From positions 168,927 through 232,926 of the forward strand of contig NZ_OBDO01000011.1 in assembly GCF_900215145.1 (NCBI RefSeq): a stretch of DNA of 64,000 bases, in the 5' to 3' direction. This DNA comes from Geodermatophilus sabuli. Lineage in GTDB: Bacteria; Actinomycetota; Actinomycetes; Mycobacteriales; Geodermatophilaceae. Shown piece by piece: positions 1 through 7,908 of the stretch. The translations under genes were made by a program, and so were the position numbers. Under the pieces are notes generated by a model that was given only the letters and a program-made list of their open reading frames with translations, was not told where the DNA came from and made no database searches. The stretch's first letter is position 1, and each line of letters begins with the position of its first letter.

Positions 1-340
1 GGCCCAGTACGACATCGGGCGGTTCGTCGCCGGCAAGCTGGCCGACTACGCCCGCACCGGGACGACGACGCTGAGTGTGAACCTGCCCGCGGTGGCGCTG
101 CACGGGTCCTCGGCGGCCCGCTTCGCGCTGCTGCACCGCAACGTGCCGGGCGTCCTCGCGCGCGTCGACGCGCTGGTCGGCGAGCACGGCCTCAACGTCG
201 ACGGCCAGGTCCTGGCCACCCGCGGAGAACTCGGCTACGTCGTCACCGACGTCAACGGCGGCCTGCCCCCAGCCCTGCTGACCGCGCTCGAGGCGCTCCC
301 CGAGACCGTCCGCCTGACGACGTTCCCCCGGTACCGCTGA
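1..340 (+). CDS. serA: D-3-phosphoglycerate dehydrogenase, C-terminal part (partial)
   Basis: This is the 3' end of a gene that begins before the window; codons run from base 2 and stop with TGA at 338-340. The visible 112 residues end in an ACT domain (LHRNVPGVLARVDALVGEHG, then a GYVVTDV strand), the regulatory serine-binding module at the C terminus of SerA. The residues before it (AQYDIGRFVAGKLADY) match the end of the NAD-binding part of the enzyme. SerA catalyses the first step of serine synthesis. The short single ACT domain suggests the E. coli-like architecture rather than the long mycobacterial form, but the N terminus is not visible. Confidence 0.85.
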   Translation, partial: AQYDIGRFVAGKLADYARTGTTTLSVNLPAVALHGSSAARFALLHRNVPGVLARVDALVGEHGLNVDGQVLATRGELGYVVTDVNGGLPPALLTALEALPETVRLTTFPRYR

Positions 341-364
341 GCCGGCTGGAGATCGTCGGTCCGC

Positions 365-556
365 CGCCACGCCGCCGCCGTGCTGGTCGGCGTTGGCGAC
401 GACCTCGGTGACGGCCAGCAGCATGTCGAGGACCCGCGGACCGGGGACGTGCTCGGCGGCCATCGCCCGGACCAGGCGCTCGCGGAGCGCGTCGATGTCG
501 CCGTCCACCGGGATGAGCCGCAGAACGGCGTCATCACGTTCGGGTGAGGGGCGCGC
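365..556 (-). pseudogene. Remnant of an anti-sigma-factor-like histidine-kinase-type ATPase
   Basis: Read on the minus strand, about 64 codons give DDAVLRLIPVDGDIDALRER followed by LLAVTEVVANADQHGGG. The second stretch resembles the N-box (E-x-x-x-N-A-x-x-H-G) of RsbW-type and MEDS-HATPase proteins. The frame has no convincing start, lacks the G boxes that should follow the N-box, and runs into the antisense of serA. I read it as a decayed gene fragment between arsC and serA. Similarity is judged by eye only, so a chance match is possible. Confidence 0.35.
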
Positions 557-577
557 CGCGCGGTCAGGACCGGTGGG

Positions 578-952
578 TCACGGTTCCCCGGCCGGACGCC
601 GCGTGGTCGCGACCACCTCGGTGAGGGTCTCGTCGTCCCGGGCCACCCACGCCCGGCCGTCGTCGGTGAGGACCAGCGGACGCTGGATGAGCCGCGGGTG
701 CTCGGCCAGCACCCGGATCCACGCGTCAGCGTCCCTGGTCATGCCCCTCAGCCCGAGCTCGCGGGCGAGCGGTTCGGACATCCTGGTGACGTCCCACGGC
801 TCGAGGCCGAGCGCGGACAGCGCGGCCCGCAGCTCCGCCTCGCTCGGCGGGTCGTCGAGGTAGCGGCGGAGCGTGTACTCCACGCCCGCCTCGTCGAGGC
901 GGTCCCGCGCGGTGCGGCACTTGGAGCACGACGGGTTGAACCAGACCTCCAC
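578..952 (-). CDS. ArsC/Spx-family thioredoxin-fold reductase (arsenate reductase-like)
   Basis: A 124-residue protein starting at GTG 952 (VEVWFNPSCSKCRTA). The ArsC family is recognised from the N-terminal NPSCSKCR motif, which carries the nucleophilic Cys and a second Cys three residues later, from the RRYLDDPPSEAEL segment, and from the C-terminal LIQRPLVLTDDGRAWVA strand-turn that includes the conserved R-P. Length is normal for the family (about 115-140). The fold covers glutathione/glutaredoxin-linked arsenate reductases and Spx-like proteins. No arsB, acr3 or arsR lies nearby, so an arsenate role is not supported by context. Longer in-frame extension upstream is possible but has no family similarity. 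Confidence 0.75.
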   Translation of the reverse strand: MEVWFNPSCSKCRTARDRLDEAGVEYTLRRYLDDPPSEAELRAALSALGLEPWDVTRMSEPLARELGLRGMTRDADAWIRVLAEHPRLIQRPLVLTDDGRAWVARDDETLTEVVATTRRPAGEP

Positions 953-1109
953 GCGTGAACCCTCGCACACGGCGCCCCGCGCGGCGGTCATCCGACGACC
1001 GGGAGCCGCGCGGGAACCCCGTGACATCCGGGCCGGCGCGGGCCAGCATCTGGCCAGACGTGCACGGGGGAAGGCCCAGTCAGAGGCTGTTGGGCGGGGG
1101 TGGCGGTCG

Positions 1110-2309
1110 GTGACGGACCTGGTGACCGCGCGCCGTGAACCGGGTCCCGATCCCGGCCGCCCGGACCAGGCCGAGCCGGCGCCGGCCGGTCCGCCGGACG
1201 CCTCGGGCGGCGTGGCGCTGGCCCGCCTGATCGGCCTGGCCCGGCTCACTCCACCGCAGGCCGTCGAGATCGGCGTCGGCGTGCTGGCACGGGCGGCGGC
1301 GCTGGCGGAACCGGACGCCGAGGGCCCCGGCGAGGACCGCGTCGGGATCGGCCCGTTGGTCGTCACGGCCGACGGGCAGGTGGTGGCCGGCTCCACCGCG
1401 GACGGCGGACCCGCCGGGGCACCGGCGACGGTCGGGACGGCCCGGGCCACCGCCGAGGCGGTGCTCGCGGACGTCGCGCGGGCCGCCCGGCAGGGCGCCC
1501 GCCGTCCGGATCCGGCCGCCGAGCGGTTGCTGGACGAGCTCGACCGGGCGGTGGCGGAGCTGCCGGTCGCTGGCGTCGCTGCCGCGGCGGAGGTGCTGCG
1601 AGCGGCGGCCGCGTCGATCGACCGCGGCACCGTCCGCGCCGAGCTCGGCGCGCTGGCCAGGGCGGCCGGTCGGACGGCGGGGTCGACGTACGGACCCGGA
1701 CCGAGCGGGACCCCACCCTCCACCCGGGCGCGCGCCGCCCCGTCCGGGCGCGCCACTCCCGGGGGTCCCAGGGTCGCCGTGCGGCGGATCGGCGCGTGGT
1801 TGCTCTCGGTACTGGTCCTGGCCGGGGTCGTCGCGCTGGAGGTGGGTCTCCTGCGCGACGACATCGCCAAGGACATCGGCCTGCTGCTGGACGCCGGGCG
1901 GAGCGGGGCGGAACCGTCCACCACGCCGGAGCCCGACGGCCTGCCGGTCGTGCCCCCCGCCCCCGCCGCGAACGGGGCGGTGACCGGCGTCGACCTGCGC
2001 CTCCTCACCCCGTGTGCGCCGGGCACGCCCTGCACCCTGCGGCTGCTGGTGCGGCTCGTCCCCGGAGCCGAGCCGCAGGTCGTGACCTGGTCGTACCGGA
2101 TCGTGGACCGCTGCACGGGCGCGGCGGAGACCGCACCGGGCGGCACCGTGACCGTGCCGCCCGCGGGAGAGCGGGCGGCGGTCGTCGGCACCGTCGCGCT
2201 CCCGGCCCTGGACGGCGTGGCGGTGGTCGCCGTCACCGACTCCCCGGCGATCGCGGCCTCGCCGCCGGTCTCCCTCGGCTCGTGCCCGTCCGCCGGCCAG
2301 GCCGGCTGA
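1110..2309 (+). CDS. Membrane-anchored protein of unknown function upstream of the SEDS-PBP gene
   Basis: A 399-residue protein if started at GTG 1110 (VTDLVTARREPG). Residues 1-220 are Ala/Arg-rich and probably cytoplasmic. A single transmembrane helix (IGAWLLSVLVLAGVVALEVG) lies near residue 230, followed by a Pro/Ala-rich linker and an exported domain with four or more Cys (CAPGTPC, DRC, GSCPS) and a beta-sandwich look (VVTWSYRIVDRCTG, VAVVAVTDSPA). No family was recognised. The stop is 21 bp before the next gene, so the two are probably co-transcribed and this protein may be linked to cell-wall assembly. The start is uncertain because the frame stays open upstream. Confidence 0.6.
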   Translation: MTDLVTARREPGPDPGRPDQAEPAPAGPPDASGGVALARLIGLARLTPPQAVEIGVGVLARAAALAEPDAEGPGEDRVGIGPLVVTADGQVVAGSTADGGPAGAPATVGTARATAEAVLADVARAARQGARRPDPAAERLLDELDRAVAELPVAGVAAAAEVLRAAAASIDRGTVRAELGALARAAGRTAGSTYGPGPSGTPPSTRARAAPSGRATPGGPRVAVRRIGAWLLSVLVLAGVVALEVGLLRDDIAKDIGLLLDAGRSGAEPSTTPEPDGLPVVPPAPAANGAVTGVDLRLLTPCAPGTPCTLRLLVRLVPGAEPQVVTWSYRIVDRCTGAAETAPGGTVTVPPAGERAAVVGTVALPALDGVAVVAVTDSPAIAASPPVSLGSCPSAGQAG

Positions 2310-2330
2310 CCCCACCGGAGGGAGGACGCC

Positions 2331-5279
2331 ATGCCGATCTCAGGACCGGCCGGGCCGCTCACGGACGTGCGGAGGGGTCGACCGCGGACCCGGGAGCAGC
2401 GCCGGGCCCTCCGCAGCGGCGCGTTCGACCTGCTCGCCGTCGTGGCCGCGCTGGCGCTGGTCGGGCTGGGGCTGGCGAACCTGTACCTCGTCGGTGCCAC
2501 CGAGCTCGCTGCCCGGCAGGCCGTGATCGCCCTCGGCGGGGTGGTCGCCCTCGCGGGGTTCTGGCGGGTCCGCGTGCGCTACCTCGGCGTCCTGGGCTGG
2601 CTGGCCTACGGTGCGGCCGTCGTCCTCCTCGTCGGCGTCCTCACGGTCGGCCTGTCCGCGAACGGCGCCACCCGGTGGATCGCGATCGGCTCCCTCACCT
2701 TCCAGCCCTCCGAGCTGGCCAAGCTCGGGCTGATCCTGGTCCTCGCCGCCGTCCTCGGCTCCGGCCGGCCGCCGTGGCAGCGGGTCACGCTGGCCGTGCT
2801 GCTCGCCGTCGTACCCATCGGGCTCACGCTGCTCCAGCCGGACCTCAGCACCACGACCCTGCTCGTCGTCCTGTCCGGGGCCATGCTGGTCATCGGGCGC
2901 GTCCCGGCCCGGTTCCTGCTGCCGCTGGTCGCCGCGGCGGCGGTCGCGGCGCCGCTGCTGATCAGCCTGCTGCGGCCCTACCAGGTCGAGCGCCTCGGGA
3001 CCTTCCTGGTCGGCGCGCACGAGTCCCCGACCGGCTCGGGGTGGGCGCTGCGACAGGCGCACATCGCAGTGGGCTCCGGAGGGCTGTTCGGGCGTACCGA
3101 CGACCCCCTCCGCGGCCTGCGTGCGCAGTACCTGCCCGAGCGGGACACCGACCTGGCCCTGGCCAGCCTGGTCGGGCAGTGGGGGCTGGTCGCCGGCGCC
3201 GGCGCGGTCCTGGCCGCGATCGTCCTCGTCTGGCGGCTCGCGCTGGCCAGCCGGACCTCCCGCACCCCCCACGGCGCGCTCGTGGGCGGCGGGCTGGCGG
3301 TCCTCATGGGCGTGGAGACCGTCGTCTCGGTCGGGGCCAACCTCGGGCTGCTGCCGCTGGCCGGCGTCCCGTTCCCCCTGCTCAGCTACGGCGGGACGGC
3401 GCTGGTCGTCCACCTGGCCGCGATCGGCGTCGTCCTCGCCGTCCGGCGGGACGGCGCCCGGAGGCGGCTGTGGGTGCCCAACCGCTACCACCCGCGACCG
3501 CGGCTGGTCCGGCTGGCCGCGCTCGCCCTCTCGGTCCTGCTCATCTCGTTCGGGCTCTACGGGTGGAACCTGCAGCGCACCCAGGGCGAGGCCCTCCAGG
3601 TCGTCGGGCAGGAGCAGATGACGCGCTGCATCCGGCTCCCCGCCGAGCGCGGCGCGATCACCGACCGGCACGGCGAGCCGCTCGCCGTGAACGCCGCGGA
3701 CGTCGGCCGCGGTGTGGACCGGGTGCTCGTGGTGCCCGCCCTGCTGCGCACCCGGCCCGCGGACGTCGACCGCCTCGCCGACCTCCTCGCCCGGCCGCGG
3801 GAGGAGCTGCACGCCCAGATCGCGACGACGGAGCCGACCACTCTGTCGCTGCCCGTGGCCGAGGTGCCCCGCGACGTCGGCGACGCGATCACCGCGGCCG
3901 GGATCGCCGCCGTGCTCGTCGTCCCCGAGCCCCGCCGCTCCTATCCCCAGGGCGCCCTGCTCGGGCCGGTCCTCGGCTTCGCGGGGGTGGCCACGCCGGA
4001 GGACGAGAAACGCTGGCCGGACCTGCCGCGGGGGGAGTTCGTCGGCCGGGCCGGGCTCGAGCAGCAGTACGACGCGGTGCTGCGCGGCATCAACGGGCAG
4101 CAGTGCGTCTACGTCGACCCGACGGGCGTGCCGGCGGCGCTCGGGGAACGGCAGGCCCCCGTCCCCGGTGCCGAGCTGCGGCTGTCGATCGACCTGGGCC
4201 TGCAGCGGCTCCTGGACAGCGGCCTGGCCGCGGCCCTGCGCGCGCAGCCGCGGCCGCAGGGCAAGATCGGCGCCGCCGTCGCGATGGACCCGAGGACGGG
4301 GCAGGTCCTCGCCATGGCCAGCACCCCGTCGTTCGACAACAACGTCTACGGACCACCCGTCGACACCGGGGCCCTGCAGGCCCTGGCCGACGCGCCGGGC
4401 TCGCCGATGCTCGAGCACGTGACCCAGGCCGTCGCGCCGCCCGGGTCGACGTTCAAGCTCGTCGTCGCCGCGGCCAACCAGGCCCATGCCGCGTTCGCGC
4501 CCCACCGGGCCATCCCCACCGGGGCCAGCTTCACCTACGGCGGTCACACGTTCGGCAACTGGAAGCCGATGGGACCGATGGACCTGGTGGAGTCGATCGC
4601 GATCTCCAACGACGTCTACTTCTACAAGCTCGCCCTCGCGCTCGGCGTCGACGCGATCGCCGAGACCGCCCGGTCGCTCGGGGTGGGGGAGCGCACCGGC
4701 ATCGACCTCCCGGCCGAGTCCGCCGGATACCTCGGCACACCGGAGTCCGTCCGGGAGCGGGGCGGCGCGTGGTACGGCGGGTCCACCGTCATCCTCGGTA
4801 TCGGGCAGGGCGAGATCCAGGTGACGCCGCTGCAGAACGCCCGGTGGACCGCCGCCGTCGCCACCGGGGAACTGGTCACCCCGCGGCTGGCCCTGGCGGT
4901 CGGGACCGACGCCGGCACCTACACCGCCCTCCCCGCGCCGGCCGCGACGCCGGTGCCGTTCGCCGCCGAGCTGGGACCGGTCCGCGAGGGGATGCGCGAG
5001 GCGGTGACCCGCGGTACCGCCACACGGCTGGCCGACCTCCCGGCGCCGGCTGGCGCGAAGACCGGCACCGCTCAGGACGGCGGCCTCCGGGACGACGAGT
5101 ACGACAACTGGATGTCGGCCGCGGCCCCGATGGACGCCCCCGAGATCGTGGTGACCGCGCTCGTGCAGGGGCCGGGCACGGGCGGCAACACCGCGCGGAA
5201 CGTGGTGGCCGACACCCTGCGCCACTACCTCGAGCACCGGGCCGACGTGGTCGGCACCGGCCCCGTGCAGGCGCCCTGA
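2331..5279 (+). CDS. SEDS glycosyltransferase (RodA/FtsW) fused to class B penicillin-binding transpeptidase
   Basis: A 982-residue bifunctional wall-synthesis protein. Residues about 30-375 form a multi-span SEDS domain (FtsW/RodA/SpoVE): ATRWIAIGSLTFQPSELAKL, LLQPDLSTT and the C-terminal FPLLSYGGTALVVHLAAIG. A further membrane helix (VRLAALALSVLLISFGLYGW) begins the PBP half. This half contains the class B dimerisation region (LPAERGAITDRHGEPLAVN) and transpeptidase motifs: S706-TF-K709, S759-N-D and K910-TGT. In most bacteria these two activities sit in separate, interacting proteins (RodA with PBP2, FtsW with FtsI), often adjacent as in mycobacterial rodA-pbpA. Here they are one chain. 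A strong Shine-Dalgarno (GGAGGGAGG) precedes ATG 2331. An MreB-like gene is convergent downstream. Confidence 0.93.
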   Translation: MPISGPAGPLTDVRRGRPRTREQRRALRSGAFDLLAVVAALALVGLGLANLYLVGATELAARQAVIALGGVVALAGFWRVRVRYLGVLGWLAYGAAVVLLVGVLTVGLSANGATRWIAIGSLTFQPSELAKLGLILVLAAVLGSGRPPWQRVTLAVLLAVVPIGLTLLQPDLSTTTLLVVLSGAMLVIGRVPARFLLPLVAAAAVAAPLLISLLRPYQVERLGTFLVGAHESPTGSGWALRQAHIAVGSGGLFGRTDDPLRGLRAQYLPERDTDLALASLVGQWGLVAGAGAVLAAIVLVWRLALASRTSRTPHGALVGGGLAVLMGVETVVSVGANLGLLPLAGVPFPLLSYGGTALVVHLAAIGVVLAVRRDGARRRLWVPNRYHPRPRLVRLAALALSVLLISFGLYGWNLQRTQGEALQVVGQEQMTRCIRLPAERGAITDRHGEPLAVNAADVGRGVDRVLVVPALLRTRPADVDRLADLLARPREELHAQIATTEPTTLSLPVAEVPRDVGDAITAAGIAAVLVVPEPRRSYPQGALLGPVLGFAGVATPEDEKRWPDLPRGEFVGRAGLEQQYDAVLRGINGQQCVYVDPTGVPAALGERQAPVPGAELRLSIDLGLQRLLDSGLAAALRAQPRPQGKIGAAVAMDPRTGQVLAMASTPSFDNNVYGPPVDTGALQALADAPGSPMLEHVTQAVAPPGSTFKLVVAAANQAHAAFAPHRAIPTGASFTYGGHTFGNWKPMGPMDLVESIAISNDVYFYKLALALGVDAIAETARSLGVGERTGIDLPAESAGYLGTPESVRERGGAWYGGSTVILGIGQGEIQVTPLQNARWTAAVATGELVTPRLALAVGTDAGTYTALPAPAATPVPFAAELGPVREGMREAVTRGTATRLADLPAPAGAKTGTAQDGGLRDDEYDNWMSAAAPMDAPEIVVTALVQGPGTGGNTARNVVADTLRHYLEHRADVVGTGPVQAP

Positions 5280-5280
5280 G

Positions 5281-5352
5281 GGTCAGCTCCGGACCGTGCC
5301 GGCGCCCTGAGGTCAGCTCCGGACCGTGCCGCCGCCCTGAGGTCAGCTCCGG
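5281..5352 (+). repeat. 30-bp tandem repeat between convergent genes
   Basis: Two nearly identical 30-bp units (5281-5310 and 5311-5340, one mismatch) are followed by a 12-bp partial third copy (5341-5352). A degenerate copy forms the last codons of the upstream gene. Each unit starts GGTCAGCTCC and ends GCCCTGA, so each carries a TGA on the plus strand and a TGA on the minus strand. It looks like amplification of the junction where the two convergent genes stop. Confidence 0.85.
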
Positions 5353-6329
5353 CCGTAGGCGGCGAGCAGCGGGCGGTTGCGCAGCGCCCGCGCGGCGCCC
5401 TCGGCCACGCAGGTCAGCGGGTCCTCCGCCAGCTTGACCGGCAGGCCGAGGCTCCGTTCCAGCTCCTGGGCGAAGCCGGGGACCAGGGAGGACCCGCCGA
5501 AGACCAGCACGCCCTCCGACAGCACGTCGGCGATCGCCTGCGGGGGGAGGTCGTCCAGGGCCGCGGCGAGGGTCCGGATGATCTCGTCGGTGATCGGCCG
5601 CACGGCGTCGGCGACCTCGGCCGCCTGCACGGTCGCCAGCCGCGGCCGGCCGGTGGCGCCGTCGCGGCCCTGCACCACGAGCGAGCCGTTGAGGTCCGTC
5701 CCGGAGCGGATCTTGAGGTCCTCCGCCTCGAGCTCGCCGACGTGCAGCTGGTGCTGCTCGCGGAGGTGGCGGGAGACGGCCAGCGTCATCTCGTCGCCGC
5801 CGAGCTTGCTGGTCCGGTGGGCCAGGACGCCGCCGAAGCAGAACGCCACCGCCTCCGCGGTACCACCCCCGACGTCGACGACCATGTGCACCCGCCGCTC
5901 CAGCGGGTCGATGCCGCAGCCGACCGCGCCCGCGATCGACTCGTCGAGAGCCGTCACCGGACGGATGCCCGCCTCCTGGGCGGCCTCGAGGAGCGCGCGG
6001 TTCTCCAGCGCCGTCGAACCGACGGGCACCCCGATGACGGCCCGGACGGGGGACCACACCCGCCGCCCCGCCCGCTGCAGGACCAGGCGCAGGTACAACC
6101 GGGCCGTCTCCAGGTCCGTGACGACACCGTCGTGCAGCGGCCGGACGGGGACGAAGCGGGACGGGGCACGGCCGAGGAGGTCGGCCGCCTCGCTGCCGAC
6201 GGCGAGGACCTTCTCCCGGCGGGCCCCTCCGCTGCGCAGCAGCATCATGGTGGGTTCGTCGAAGACGATGCCGCGGTGGACATCGCTCACCACGGTGTTG
6301 GCGGTGCCGAGATCGATACCGAGATCCAC
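5343..6329 (-). CDS. MreB-like actin-family ATPase
   Basis: A 328-residue actin-fold protein of MreB/Hsp70 type. It begins with phosphate-1 loop MDLGIDLGTANTVV. The phosphate-2 loop is VVDVGGGTAEAVAF near residue 150, and the adenosine motif is VLVFGGSSLVPGFAQELE near residue 275. The length is slightly below MreB (about 340). True MreB polymerises under the membrane and directs the SEDS-PBP elongation machinery. The position next to a SEDS-PBP fusion gene supports a role in wall growth, but no mreC or mreD is in the window, so it may be a paralogue rather than the main MreB. The last codons lie in the tandem repeat. Confidence 0.85.
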   Translation of the reverse strand: MDLGIDLGTANTVVSDVHRGIVFDEPTMMLLRSGGARREKVLAVGSEAADLLGRAPSRFVPVRPLHDGVVTDLETARLYLRLVLQRAGRRVWSPVRAVIGVPVGSTALENRALLEAAQEAGIRPVTALDESIAGAVGCGIDPLERRVHMVVDVGGGTAEAVAFCFGGVLAHRTSKLGGDEMTLAVSRHLREQHQLHVGELEAEDLKIRSGTDLNGSLVVQGRDGATGRPRLATVQAAEVADAVRPITDEIIRTLAAALDDLPPQAIADVLSEGVLVFGGSSLVPGFAQELERSLGLPVKLAEDPLTCVAEGAARALRNRPLLAAYGRS

Positions 6330-6496
6330 CCGTGCCTCCTGACCGCCGGCTGCCGGGACAGTCTGGGGGCTGCGCCGTGACCTGGTCCAGGCTCAGCGCC
6401 ACCATCGGTTCGGGGACGGCGCGCCGGTCCGCGTGTCGCCCAGGGAGGATCGGGCTCGCCGTTGTCCCGCGGCCCCCGGCGCGGTTGGCTGACGGG

Positions 6497-7312
6497 ATGG
6501 GGACCCGAGCCGGCCAGGTGGTGGTCCACCACGTGGAGCACGGGACCGGCCTGCCCGTGCTGGTGCTCCACGGCGCGGGCGTCGACCACCGCGAGGCCGA
6601 GGCCTGCTTCGAGCCGGCCCTCGACGCCGTTCCCGGGCTGCGGCGGATCTACCCCGACCTCCCGGGGATGGGCCGGACGCCCGCTCCCGAGACGCTGCGC
6701 AGCGCCGACGACGTCCTCGGCACGCTGCTCGACTTCGCCGATGAGGTCACCGGCAGGAGGTCGTTCCTGCTCATCGGTCACTCGGCAGGTGCGTACTTCG
6801 CGCGGGCGATGGCCGCGCGGCGCCGGGCGCAGGTCGCCGGCCTGGCGCTCGTCTGCCCGCTGCTGCCCGGACTGCGCGACGTCCCGGAGCACCGGGTCGC
6901 CGACGGATCGGGTGCCATCGGGGACGACGTCTTCCGGAGCTACTTCGTGGTCCAGACCCCGGAGATGCTGGCGCGGTACGAGCGCTTCGTCGCCCCGGCC
7001 GCGGCGCTCGTCGACCGGGCGGCGCTCGAGCGGATCGGGGAACGGTGGGAGCTCACCCCCGGTTCCGGGCCGGCCTACGCGGGTCCGACGGTGCTCGTGG
7101 CGGGGCGACTGGACTCGACGGTCGGGTACGCCGCCGCCGTCGGGCTCCTCGACGACCATCCGCACGCCTCGCTGGCCGTGGTCGACGGCGCGGGACACGC
7201 CCTGCCCCACGAGCAGCCGGAGCTCCTGCGCGGCCTCCTCGCCGAGTGGCTGGCGCGCGTCCAGCGCTCGCGTCGGCCGGGAACGGACGCGCCCGCGTGC
7301 ACGGGTCCATGA
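6497..7312 (+). CDS. Alpha/beta-fold hydrolase
   Basis: A 271-residue alpha/beta hydrolase from ATG 6497. The oxyanion-side motif LVLHGAG is near residue 20. The nucleophile elbow GHSAG (LLIGHSAGAYFARA) lies near residue 95, with a catalytic Asp candidate in VAGRLDSTVGY and the catalytic His in DGAGHALPHEQPE near the C terminus. The order and spacing are complete, so it should be active. Substrate cannot be read from sequence. It is divergent from the mreB-like gene, and the repeat-protein gene starts 28 bp downstream, so those two may be one transcript. Confidence 0.85.
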   Translation: MGTRAGQVVVHHVEHGTGLPVLVLHGAGVDHREAEACFEPALDAVPGLRRIYPDLPGMGRTPAPETLRSADDVLGTLLDFADEVTGRRSFLLIGHSAGAYFARAMAARRRAQVAGLALVCPLLPGLRDVPEHRVADGSGAIGDDVFRSYFVVQTPEMLARYERFVAPAAALVDRAALERIGERWELTPGSGPAYAGPTVLVAGRLDSTVGYAAAVGLLDDHPHASLAVVDGAGHALPHEQPELLRGLLAEWLARVQRSRRPGTDAPACTGP

Positions 7313-7340
7313 CGGTTCCGACGACTCAGGAGGCACCTCG

Positions 7341-7808
7341 ATGTCGCGAGAGCGCGTCACTCGCCGGGGCAGGGCCGGCCCACCAGCGGGAGCGGCACCG
7401 GACGGCAGCGTCGAGACCGCCGGCAGCACCGCCGTCGTCGGCAGCGCGGCCACCGCGCGCAGCGCGGCCGTGGTCGGCAGCGCCGGCACCGCCGCGTCGG
7501 CCGGCGTCGTCGGCAGCGCCGGCACCGTCGCGAGCGCCGGCGTCGTCGGCAGCGCCGCCACCGTTGCGAGCGCCGGCGTCCTGGGGAGCGCGGGCGTCGC
7601 CGCCGGCGCCGGGGTGATCGGCAGCGCCGGTGTCGCGCTGAGCGCCGGCGTCGTCGGCAGTGCTGGCATCCTCACCGGCCTCGCCGACGTCGGCTGCACC
7701 GCGTGCGTCGCCTGCATCGCGTGCGTCGACTGCGTGGGGTGCGTCGGCTGCGTGGGCTGCGTCGGCCTCCGCGGCGCCGTCGGCGCCGTCGGCGTGCGCC
7801 GCCGGTAG
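7341..7808 (+). CDS. Low-complexity protein: 14 hexapeptide repeats followed by eight Cys-x-x triplets
   Basis: A 155-residue protein. A perfect AGGAGG (7328-7333) lies 7 nt before ATG 7341, which supports translation. Residues 1-30 are basic then Gly/Ala-rich. Residues 31-114 are about 14 tandem hexads with consensus G-V-V-G-S-A (variants GTVASA, GVIGSA, AVVGSA). Residues 119-140 place Cys at every third position, eight in all (CTACVACIACVDC, then CVG units), and a short basic tail ends the chain. No family was recognised. The hexads might form a beta-solenoid or a glycine-zipper-like membrane element, and the Cys array could bind metal or be modified; all of this is inference. It follows the alpha/beta hydrolase by 28 bp. 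Confidence 0.55.
   Translation: MSRERVTRRGRAGPPAGAAPDGSVETAGSTAVVGSAATARSAAVVGSAGTAASAGVVGSAGTVASAGVVGSAATVASAGVLGSAGVAAGAGVIGSAGVALSAGVVGSAGILTGLADVGCTACVACIACVDCVGCVGCVGCVGLRGAVGAVGVRRR
7431..7682 (+). repeat. 18-bp hexad-coding tandem repeats
   Basis: About 14 imperfect 18-bp units, often pairing into 36-bp units, encode the G-V-V-G-S-A hexads. Differences between units fall at the second, third and fourth residues of the hexad, while the S-A codons (mostly AGC GCC) are nearly fixed. Confidence 0.75.
7695..7766 (+). repeat. 9-bp Cys-triplet repeats
   Basis: Eight 9-bp units of the form TGC-GTS-GNC encode consecutive Cys-x-x triplets directly after the hexad region of the same reading frame. 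The later units are almost identical, suggesting recent expansion. Confidence 0.7.
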
Positions 7809-7908
7809 CGCTCTGCGGCGAGCCCGGGCGAGCCGTCGCGGTGGGCGCCCGGAGGTCAGGGGCCGCGGACGCGCGTCTCCGGGGGCCGTGCCCCGATGGC
7901 GGGGGTCC

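Noticed and set aside
2340..5237. A 965-codon open frame on the minus strand opposite the SEDS-PBP gene
   Set aside because: Composition is Gly/Arg/Asp-rich nonsense with no motif, and the plus strand carries complete SEDS and PBP motifs. Long antisense frames are expected at this GC content.
6287..7717. Minus-strand frame with Ala-Leu-Pro-Thr repeats opposite the hexad protein
   Set aside because: The plus-strand frame has a perfect ribosome site and ends sensibly. The minus frame continues through the whole alpha/beta hydrolase antisense.
7431..7766. CRISPR array
   Set aside because: The repeats are contiguous 18-bp and 9-bp coding units without unique spacers.
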